Below, piece by piece: positions 15,101-27,100 of a stretch of 64,000 nucleotides of DNA. Each line of letters starts with the position of its first letter. Within the stretch, counting starts at the first letter, position 1. Made by a program: the position numbers and the translations under genes. Where the stretch lies: the NCBI GenBank assembly GCA_032158295.1, contig CM063260.1, forward strand, positions 5,527,501-5,591,500, read 5' to 3'. Below the pieces are notes generated by a model. The model did no database searches. It was not told the origin of the DNA and was given only the letters and a program-made list of their open reading frames with translations. Origin of the DNA: Pycnopodia helianthoides. Lineage: Eukaryota > Echinodermata > Asteroidea > Forcipulatida > Asteriidae.

Positions 15101-18100
15101 ATTGTAGCCCCGTCTTCATTGTATCCCAGGGTGACAGCCCTAATTAAATCTCAAATCTCCCATTAGAGTTCATCAAAACTACACCTCAGTCACTGGCTGA
15201 AGCTCAGTCGCAAATATACCCCCTTCCACTCCCTTTTTTCCCAGGCCTGATACTTTGTTCTTGCAGGGGTAGGGCACCTTTTTTTACCATCTTTGTAAGG
15301 ACAACTCTATGAGGGAAAGAAAAGTTTGTACTTAAACGCCCCAAAGGGCACTAAGACCATGAATGTAGGGGATGGAGGCAACCTGTTTTTCTTTCAACTT
15401 AAAATATCCACCTGACTGCTTCTGTTACACCAGTATACCTGTTTATGTGTGTTGTGTTACCGTTTAACCTTCGAGAAAGACTATGCTAGGGTCGAAAATT
15501 CAGGTCATTTACTAATTTTTGAACTTAAAATATCATTCACTAGTTAATTTGGAACCACTCTTTACAGTGACTCTGGAACTTTGAATTATAGAACATCAAT
15601 CATAAATGTAATACATTCAGGAATGTGAACTTGTGAACTGCTACAGTGAACTACAAAGTAGCACAATTGTATTACAACTAATACAATAACAAAGGAGTCC
15701 ACTTCCTGTTATTTATAAGAAGAAACAAATCAAACTCAAAGCCTAATACATATTTTTGTATCCTGTTTTTACAAACCATGTCAAATTGGAGAAATATATT
15801 CTAAATAATTTAGATGGCTTTTGGAAAATATGAAGAAAAAGATACTTAGTATAATTTAGGTTATCATAAATAAGTATACTTCCAAGAAGGCAGTGTATTC
15901 TTCCTTTTTTTAAGGACCTTCTCTCCTTATGCACTGTGCTAATGAGTTTATGTATGTAATTTGTGAAAATTGATAGCAATCAACAACTCAACATATCCAA
16001 TCTCAAGACTGCTTATTCTCCTTTGTATATCAACACTGTTCATTGTTGACTCCAATTCATCTAATCCATACAGCCTAAATTTCAGTATCAATCGAATAGA
16101 ATAAAACACCCCACATCAACAATTACTAAGTGGAGGCCCAGGTGTACCAACAAGAACCCTAACCACCTGTGATCGACCCGTCATCTATTGTTCCGAGACA
16201 AAAAGGATGGGTCTTCTTTTGTCTCCAGTGAGGGGGTGCAGACCACCCTCGTCTTCGATCCGAGTAGATCCATAAGACCATAGAGAAAGATAAGACTAGG
16301 CGAGCGGATTGTGTCCTTTTCATATAGGCTCACGGGAGCCGGATGTTTAACCTGATGAATGAATAGAGGGTGAGTCACAAGAATCGATTTCCAACATTCA
16401 TAAGTCATTCTCTCTGCATGCAATGAATTAAATGCAATGACGATCCCCGACTGGTGTGATCTCCTTGTAGATGACGCAGCCACACTCCTTGCTCTACGCT
16501 GAGATCAGGGCTTTACATGTACGTTCGAGAAAATCTCCCCTAGATGCTGGACTACAGACTGCAGCTAAAACATTTTAGCAGAAAAATTTTCTGTTTTATG
16601 GACCAGAATTGTTTTTAAGTGACCAAAGTTGGAATGAGAAAAGAAAAAAAAAACCTACATAGTTTAACATTTGAATATTCTAATGTGAATTTATAAGCAC
16701 AAATAGAAGATTTATCTCATTTGCATTATGGGTACATGTAAGTGTTCTTCAATACTCAACAAAATTGAAAGATATTTATCAGCCTAAAAATCAACACTTG
16801 AACAAAAACACAAGACTGCAGGTTTTGTCCAGTCAGAAGTTTACTGGCTCAATGCTAAATTCACTGGCCTCGGGCCTATGTGTCCAGTGTAAATTTCAAT
16901 CTCTGAAGACCAAACACAGGCCTGGAATTACACGGAGGCCACGGAGGCCACGGCCTCTGTTGCCCTGCTCTTGGCCTTGGTGCCCCTTCAAAAGTTGCCT
17001 ATAGACTTTAAAATTTTCCAACGGAAGTGCCTTTTGCACAGTGAAAATGGCCTTGCCCTCTCAAAGATGAAATTCCAGGCCTGCAAACAACACAATTCTC
17101 TATTAACAGTTGTTAACTTTTAGGAGGAGACTTGGCTTTGAAAAGTTTAAAAGCTGTTACATTTTCCTGGAAGAATGTGTTTGGAAAAACACCTAACTCC
17201 AAGACTTAATTCAGGCCTGTATGCTTCGTTCTAGAAAGGGAAAGGGCACCCTATGAGGAAATTGTAAATTTCTATGGGAGCATTTCAAGAGCACCAAGGC
17301 AAATGACCAGGGGCATCGAGGCAATCGCCTCCATTGCCTTCGTGAAGTATCAGGCCTGTTAATTACATAACTAGGTGTGTTGTTACTGGCCCAATGCCTA
17401 AATTACATGAATCTCATAATCTGGCCAGTGGGCCAGTGATTATTCCGAGCCCTGTGAGATACTGGGTAAATTCAAACCTGAGAAGTACTCACTCCACATG
17501 CAATACACATAGAATATTATGACATCACATACAAGCATCCATTACAATTTATGATTAAATGAAAGTCATTGAGTTCAATGTATTCTAAAGCATTCCCCAC
17601 TCACTATTTTAACAAATTATGTCATTGAGACTGTAACAACAAGGAAGAAATTACTTCACTCTTCCAAATTTAGTTCAGAATGTGAAACTGAGATTGACGT
17701 ACTTCCTTTGGACTCTCCCAAAACATTCTGACAGAAGCAGGGAAATGCCCAACGAATCAAATGTTTATATCTTATTACTTCCCGTTTAACAAAATCTAGG
17801 CGTGTAAGAGACGCATGAAAATAGAAGAATGACGGTTTCTGTTGCTTGTTGCAAACTTTCACATCCGTTTGAATTACAGAATCGAAAGGGATACTTTCCA
17901 TTTCAAAACATTCAAACCAAAGCTTCAGCTATTCAGTACCACTAGCAGGAATGGTACTTTATTCTTGTAAGGGCAAGGCAGTTCATAGACAAGGCAATTT
18001 TGCTAACATGTGACCTAATTCCTCCAATAAACCCTCTTCTCCTATGTCACTCCTCGTCATATTGTTTGGACTTAACTAAAATTGGTATGCGTATGCCTGG

Positions 18101-21100
18101 CCCAGTGATAAAAGCACTTGTTTGGGCCTACTTGCCCCAGTCCTTTTGAATCCTTCATTTTGGATATTTGAATTTGAATTGTAAGGGTTAAATTGTAAGG
18201 GTTAATAAAGGGCACCACTACATGTATGAGCTCTAGATTTGCCACTACAATACCTTTTGAAAATGTTCCTTATAAATGTTGTCTAAATTGTTTTCTATCT
18301 AGTCAGAGAAATGCCATTCACATATTGTACACTTAAAGACTACAATCCTACATATTTGAGTGATGGAGAAATATATGTGTCTCCTTCAAGAACTGAGTTA
18401 GCATTGTAAGTTGTCTTAAGGTGTAAGGCTGTAGAGCAGTAATATTATGGTTACCTTGCTTCCATTTGACATTTACTCTTGACTCTACACACTGAATAAA
18501 AATGTATACTTGATGAATAAAATATACTTTAAAGGCAAAGTATACATTTGGTTTTTGGAACCATTGTACTGTTTTAATCCTATATAGGGAAATGTGATAA
18601 ACATGTACAAAATAAAACTAATCTGTGATAATTTCATTTCAAAAGGTGATAGCATTTTTGAGAAAACGCCGAAAATCTAGAGCGGTTATGTCCACACAAG
18701 AAGAATAAGTTCCGTAATTGGAATACACAATCTAAAAAACATTTTATGCATGAAATGTTTCTCAGATTGAAATTTGTTTTAATCCCTCTCTCTAAAACCA
18801 CATTCCTCAGAAGAGAATCGTTTCTCAAAGTGTTATACATTATCAGCAGCTGCAGTGCTTCTTACCAACTAAGTTTTTATGGTCATTATTTTTTGGAGTA
18901 ATTACCAAAGGTATACCCTCCCTTAAAAACACAGGATCAACCATGGAGCAGTAAGGATCAACGCACACAGCCATGGATATGGAATAAAGCCGAGAGAGAT
19001 CAGCTCCTTGCAGCAGTAACTTATCAGCCGTCCACTCATCATATCAATAATTTAGAGGTTTGGAATCTATCCCTTCCAATGTGGAAAATTACAATAAGCA
19101 AAAGAAATCGTTGCAAGTGATAAATATACACTTCTCACCCTATTGAAGACAATTTCTCTTTTCAATGTGAAAGTAACTTTACAGTTATGAATTTACAGGC
19201 AGACATTCCCATTTTAAACCAGACCTTCTGGCTCCAAATGTCAGCACGCTTAAAGGTATTACACAGGATTGGTAGAGCTGACCAAAGAGTCGCCGACAGT
19301 GTTCATGTTTTGCGCGATCAACCATATATGCATGAAATAAAACACCTGTTAAATTTTGGGCTTAATCTGTTGTGAGAGTCAGGAGAAAATTAGTGAAAAA
19401 CCATGCACAATTTGCAGCATGTAAACAGTGTCCTCAATTTTAGTTGTATATCAACCAAAATCAGCTGTTGCGTTTTTTTCTTAGGCTTTCAGATACAGTT
19501 TTCTCGAATGTGACCTCATTTCAGAGGGATATATTTCACAGAAAAAAATGGTTCTAGTATGAACTTTATAATCAGTAATCTTTCAGACTAAAAACAAACA
19601 ATGAGGTTTTTATCTTTAGCAATCCTGTACAACACCTTTAACTGTCCCCTTTCTCAGACTATACAGCATATTTTTCCCTTTTTTTTAGCCTTGAACTTTC
19701 CATTTTCCAAGAAGACCAACTTACATGTATATTATCACCAGCAAGTTTGTTAGTTTCTTTGGCAAATTATCAGGAAGAATTACTATGCAATTTCGGTGCA
19801 CTGTCCATGTACACAGTACATGTACATGTGTGTACATACATGTATAGTGTGACATCTGCCATCAGAGTTAATTTTTAAGAAGATAAATAAGTGCTTAGGT
19901 AATTACTAACAGTTGACAATTTCTGAGGGCGTCATATTATATTATATAATACATTGAGGAGCAGCTGGCAGTTTAGTCTTCAACACTAATCACTGAATTA
20001 ACACACATTAAATTGAGACAAACAATCTTGTCAGGCTTTGCTGATATAACACAGAGGCCACTGCATCCATTACTCTGTGTTGGGGGTCTGGCTCTCTTTA
20101 AAGGTACAACAAAGAGGTCCTTCAGACACAAGGTACATGTAGCTTTATTTTTACGACCACCCCCCTCACTGCTTGTGAGGCCGAGTAAAAAAACAAACAT
20201 GTTTAGCAACCCCGCCCGCCTCCTTTTTGGCCGCCGCCTCCTTTTTTTTTACTTTTTACTATTTTGTTAAGATTAAATTTTAAAAAGGAAAAAAAAAAAG
20301 AAAAAAAAGGACAAATTTGACTAAAATGATACAAATCATGTGTTTTGTCATACATTGTATCAGTACACTAAAATAGCACAAAATCTGTGAATAAATATAC
20401 ATTGGCCAGCCAGCATGGTGGACATCTTGGAAAAAATAGCAAACAGTAGCGCCCTGTCTCCTCCTCTTTTTGAAAAAGTCCGGACATGTTCAATGTCTTG
20501 TCCAACATGTTTCGTTTATGTATTGTGTGTTTGAACAGTAGAAAAAACAATGGATATTTGAAATTTAAAAAAGAATGGCGGCCATCTTGAAATAGAAAAT
20601 AATAAATAAAAAGCCCCTCCTCCTTCCTTTTTTTTTAAACCTGGACGCTAAACATGTTTCTTTTTTTACTCGGCCTAAAGTTAAACTGGTACAGGTCTAG
20701 CTTTAGTATGCTGTCTGAACATGGCCATAGGGAACTACATGTACATGCCGTATTACATATGTTTATTGAAGTTTATGTACAATTTGATAATTAAGATTAC
20801 GATAAATAAAACAATAACAAACCATGTCACATGTGACACCACAAGGGATGTTTACACAAGGTACCCTCCAAGTACATTATGATATAAAAAAAAAGGGTTT
20901 TTTTCTTCAGGAACTTTTTTTAATAAATACAAAAAATTAGTAAAATAAATAAATAAATAACTAAAGAATCTAAGTAAATAAACAACTAAATAAAGAATTT
21001 CTTGCCCTCGAAAATTCTTAAAGAGACTTTAATATACACATACAGCCATCCAGTTTATAATCCTAAACATCAACACAATTTTAGTTCTGAAGAGATGTGC

Positions 21101-24100
21101 ACGGCAATCTTTAAAGGAACATTACAGAATTGGTAAGAAAAAAACATGTAAAATATACTTTTTGATCACAGATTTACATAAAACTTACACGGTCTAATGA
21201 TGATGATAGTAGAAAACATCCCTTGAAATATTTCTGTCTGAAATGCCATATTTGATGAGGAATGAATAAACTAATTTTCTGATTGGAGTTTATCCCTCAG
21301 TGAGCGTTTTATTTATTTGTTGAATCTATATGATTTCATACAAATGTGTAATTGGTTTTTCACTATTTTGTGATTACATAAAGTGCTTACACTGCCAGAA
21401 ACTGTTTTGTTAGCAAAAACCAATTCTGTAATGTTCCTTTAAGCAGATCTCTAACACATAGTGCAAAGTGTGGGGCTAGTTTAGGTCAAGGCGTCATTCA
21501 AAATGTCCCACTTCTCTAATCTACTCCGGACTCATCCATAATTTCCTTAAGGATCCTATCTCATTATACAGCTTCCATCTTCCTGCATGACTCAGAAATT
21601 AACGCTCAATTATAATATATCAGACAATATTAAAGGGAAAAATAAATTCATTCCCATCCGGTAGTTTTCAATAATCTCACCATGCAACCAGCCTGTGAAG
21701 TTTTCTTCAAATTTTCTGAAATTTCATCAAATTTTCTGAAATTTCATCAAATTTTATGAAGCTTCATCAAATGTTAAGGTTACATTTTAGTCAAAACAAC
21801 GGAAACCACTTAATGTTTTGCACGCGATGTTGGGCAAGTTAATAATTGGGCTTATTTCAATTGCAGCAAGTGCAATAAATGACATGAGAGTTTTGGGTTC
21901 TTTTTTTGATTTTGAGAGTATTTCAATCACATTATTATCATATGAGAATATTTCTCTGGAGCAACGGTACAGGTATTAAAGGGTGTGCACAACAATGGTA
22001 AGGTTTATATTAAAACATTGAAGATTCTTCACAGGCTATAATGATGGGCATGGTTGAAAACTTCCCTTGAAATATTTTTGTCCGAAATGCTACAGTTTTT
22101 GAGAAATGAGTAAAACAATTAGTTTTGATCGCAGGAGACCAAAACTTGATTTTTGTTTTCTCAGTGTTTTCTCACACTCCAATGACGGACTGAGTTTTAA
22201 CTTTCAAAGGTTTTCTATTAGATGTTGGATCTCATGAAGTACAATGACATGTACTCTAGTCTTTGATAATTGCCAATTTGGCCACTGTGGTTTAAACGTT
22301 ACAATCGGTGAGCTTTTGAATGAAAACTAATCAATCTTTTTCCCATAATTTTTCATTTGAATTTATGCTTAGACTACTTGATGTATTATATCATTAACAG
22401 TCTGTCTAATTAACTATATAGAGTTCCCACCCCGTGTAAATTTATTTCATTAATTTAGGGTTGAACCATGGTTGAACAAAGACAAATTTACTAGAGCGGG
22501 ACTTGAACCTGTGACCTCCAGATTAAACATGCCAGCACTCTACCAACTGAGCTCAACCCTAAATTATTTAACAATTTACCCAGTCAGTTTCCCTTGTTGT
22601 ATACTACTTAAATTTATTTCAGTTACAAATGTAAAATTTATAATGATTCAGTTCATTGGACACAGGAAACGATGCATGATGGAGAAAAACCCACACCTTG
22701 GTGACACTACTGGCTGAAATTTATGAGTGAATACAATTTTTGTGACAGTTCCTGCACAGTGCATTTTAAGAGCTGTTACGCTTACATATGGCTGAAAGAT
22801 ATGAAATGCTGCACACACACAAAATAAGTACTTAGTCTGAGAGACAAGCCTTTTTGTAATTGTTGTTTTCTACTCATGTGCAACACGTAAAAATAGTGTG
22901 GACAATGAGAGAAATGAAAGGATATATCTGGTTGTAAAACCAGTCAATCCTGCTGTGAAGCATGATTGAATGATAGTGGCAGGGATGACAACTTACTCAT
23001 GGGAACCGTACAGTGCAGAAACTGAAACTTGTGAAGGCCGAGGTTAGGTTATATGGACTTAGCCACGGCCATAAGTATGGTTAGAAAAACAAGGATGCTC
23101 TGATTCAAGTGTCACTTTCAGTACAGGCCATGTAGCTTTTTTTTTTTTACAAAACGAGTGATCTTGTACATTCCAGGGCCTTTCTGACAGGCAAGATACT
23201 ACACTGATCATAACGGGAAATGTTATAGTTTGTGTCATAATTTCAAAATAAATTGTAGTCAATTTGTCTTTGTTCAACCCCAAATTATTTGAAATTTACC
23301 CAGTCAGTTTCCCTTTTAGGTTTTCTTACTTGATAAATTCAAGAGTTGCGGCTGAACAAGTTTTGAGAAGTGTCCCCTTTCTTCATATCAAAGGTTGATA
23401 AAAATCAGACAGTGCAATCGCCATAAAATATCAAATTTCATGTTTTCTCTGGGTTACATGGTCTATACATGTAAATTTTAAAGACTATATTGTACTTAAT
23501 TCAATTTAAGTGGGATTTTTTTACATGAATTACGATGTAGACTTACATTTCTTTTTTGATAACAGTTATCACATAGTTTACATGCAGATGAAAATATTTG
23601 CTGGTAGATCAAAAGAAATTCTACTATTGCAATTAAACCAACTCTGTAACATTGAACTCCTATTTATGTGATGAACATGACTTTGAAAAGTGCATGTCCC
23701 ACTCGTCTATTGTGTACATACAGTGTATGCGACAACCAATGTTGTGATTCTCTTTTCAGTGTGCGTTGAAATCTTGCTTTTCATACTGGCAAGGTCTTAA
23801 CACAACAACAAAATACACCTGTGTGTTAGCAGCCTTGGATCAGTTGTTAGAATAAACAGCTCATTCAAGGCTGGATTGTGTAATGCAATGACAAATCTTT
23901 TTCAGTCTGGAGGCTGAAACTGTATTTTTCAACCCTATTAACCATGGAAGATCTGCAGAGGTAGCAGGCAGGGCTAACCACCCTCGGGGGAGTAAATTGT
24001 CAAGGAACCTTCTAAAGGTTACCAAGAATCCTTTTTAGCATAAACCCAAACATTTGGTTCTGAAAAGAGTGGCATGCCTGTCTCAAGCATGGGTGGTTGT

Positions 24101-27100
24101 AGAATCCATAAAACTCTTCTCTGAAAAGAGTGGCATGCTTGTCTCAAGCATGGGTGGTTGTAGAATCCATAAAACCCTTCCTCCATGATCAAACTACTGA
24201 AGAAGCAGGGAAATGGCTTTATAAAAATTCATGAATGGTCTTATGATCTGATGTACATGTACACGTATACTGAGCAGCATGTACACTGTACATTGTCACT
24301 ACCAGAACACAACAGAAAGCATTAAATTAGTCTCAAATCCTTCTCCAACTGCGAAAGTGAAGGATTCAGAAGGACCGCCCAATATCACTGGATCAGACCA
24401 TGGAAGTAATGTGGAGTGACATCAGTGAAGAGGATGGGGGGATTGAGGCCACATGCTTGCAACAATGCCCAGTCTGTTTATGAGTTTCAATTTTGGTGTA
24501 ACACCCACTCTGTAATGTACTAGTAGGTACTTTGATACAATTTGCTATAGTCCTCAGAAATGTGTTCTTTTTGAAAGGTACATTTGTAAATTACCAGCAA
24601 GTTTTCCGCCAATTTTTTATTCTTCAATCGGAGGTCTTCATCCCCATTATGCGTGGATGCAAAATGACTTTCTTACCCTACAACCATGTTCTTCTACGTG
24701 CGCGACTTAAACTCATGCCAACCCTGTAAGGATACCTCCTGTTCCCACTGTCACATTATCAGGTGGCCCACTCTCTTATTGATCTGTTTGTATAAGTTGA
24801 CCTACTTCTTATATACTAGGTTTAGCCTCTCAGCTGAGCCAGTTTGTCCTATGGTGCCTGATCAGCTTCCAACAAGACTATACATGACCACTGTTTCTAG
24901 TCGCATCATCGCTGCCTCTATTAGTATTAGGACCAACTCCATTAGGGTGTGTATGTGTGTACAGTGAGCATTCAGAAGTGCCTTGAGATGGTTTTTAAGG
25001 GCAATTTCAACTTCAAGATGTCACTGTCAGCTGACAATAATTGTTCTGGTGATGAAAGTTGCCTGAGTAAACAATATTTAAACAATTTAATGTGATTTGA
25101 ACTTATATTTTCCAAGGGTCCAAGGTTTTATTATGAAATCCTGTGTAATACAGACAAGTACACGAACACTTTGAAATGTCAGTATCTATTATAATGACTT
25201 ACTGTGTGTTGCCTCTAACTACATGAAGTATTGAAGTCATTAACTTTTACACATTAAGTTGATATACTGACCAACAGAATCAAACAAATCATACAGTTGG
25301 TTTTGATATGGTCAGAGTTTTTTGCATTTTTGACTCTTAAAATATGGATTCTGATGGGAAAAGTCTTTAGCGATTAGGGCCCAATTGCACAGAGCTATTG
25401 AGCAGCAAATATCTGCTCACAAATTTTATGCTAAGCAAAAAAAAAGGCAGAATACCAGTCGGATATTGTACAACATGTATGTGACAATATTAAGACACAC
25501 ATATATTGGCTGGTAACCTTGTTCTGGTAAGCTACTTTTTGTGCTTAAGCAGCTCTATTATAAGCACTTCATTAGTTAGCGAATCAAAAAGTCTGAATTC
25601 AGAGCAATGGATGCCTCGGTGAACTTCCGTGCCTATTTAACTTTCCAGTACAGCGGTATTCTTATTTTCCCTTATACAATGTGCACAGCTCTGTAAACAA
25701 CCTCTGCAGTTTACATTAACACACATCTTTTGACTTGTTTGCAATAAGAATGTTTCAATGGCGTCACCATCGGCATATGTTTCTCATGTAGGCCATAATG
25801 CCTAATGAGGCACTCATGTCTACCAAGCCTCATGTAAAAAACATGTATATCCTAATTTAAGAATAATTACTTTTCACACAAGGTGGATTCCAATTATGTT
25901 GATCAAAGTGAAGGATCTGGCTGCTGGTTGGTAATCGAATCTTCATCTTGTATAAGTAAAATTGCAGAGCCTCACTTTAATCTGTTTACAACAGTGTCTA
26001 ACACCCATGATGCATCCTAACCATGTACTAGACATAAATACTTTGTAACCAATACAAAAATGTTGGTATACTGTTCCTCAAAGAACAGTTAAACCAGCCT
26101 TCAACTGTCTGACCACTCAATATCATCCAATGTTTTTCTGAACTTTAACAGGTCTGACGCTTCGTTTTTCTTAAAGGGCAAGGGCTCCAAGGCATTTTCT
26201 CCTGGATAACAAAAGGGCACCTCTATGAGGAAATTGCAATTTTTGATTGGTACATTTCAAGGGGCACCAAGACAACAACCAGGGGCAACTGGTTTGCCTC
26301 TGTTGCCTCCATGACTAAAGGCCTGCTTTCCCTTCATACTTTCTCTTTTTAGAATAAAATCATATTCTTCTCTAGTACCCTTGTGACGACAACACTCAAA
26401 CCTTCCCACAAGATGCATGTGTAGCTGTATTGCACTGGGAAATCAAAGTTTCTTTCAAATATTGATGCATTTCATAACAGATTTAATCCACCGGTGTGAG
26501 CATGGAGGTAGTTACTGCAATCTAATGAGAAGTACATTGGCAGTTTGCCAAAATGCGAGAGTATTGTACCCACACTCCAACAGTGTTTAACAATGGTCCT
26601 GTAAACAGGTGAGGTTCTAGGTGAGATCTGCATACAATGAGAATTTCCTTGAAACTGAGAACTGAGCTTGAGTTTGGACAGCTCAAGATTGTCACAGTAA
26701 CAGGTGGTAAAATTTCACCAAACCACTTATCAACTTTCATTTACTTTTCTTGTGTTTACTACAAGTTCTAGAAACCTTCATACATTTTGTTTGCTATAAT
26801 AATAATCACGATTGAAATAATGGTTGTTTCTGTCAAAAGATTTGGTAGTGTAAGACACAATGATGTTGTCAGTGAAACAAAACATTCTTTAGTTTCACAT
26901 TAAATTTAGCGAGAAATTACTCTTCACTGTTAAATTCTCAAGCAATTTTAAGGTATGCTTGTGCGTGGATCCCTAATGTAAACACATGTAATACACTTTC
27001 GTCTTTTTAAGCATTAGTCCAGCATGTACACATAATATGAGTATACATGTACATTTGTAATTTTATACAATTAAGTTTGAGTCTCATTCTAACCAAAATT

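Noticed and set aside
16181..16483. 100-codon minus-strand open frame in the calsyntenin intron
   Set aside because: No recognisable motif, no splice partners and ordinary composition.
22494..22560. Functional tRNA genes at this and other tRNA-like sites (33205-33273, 43366-43452, 47812-47905, 58115-58190)
   Set aside because: Stems are imperfect, several copies share the same non-tRNA flanks and bodies, and some are truncated. They are SINE heads.
24060..24180. CRISPR-like array
   Set aside because: Only two units, no spacers, and a nuclear animal genome; it is a simple tandem duplication.
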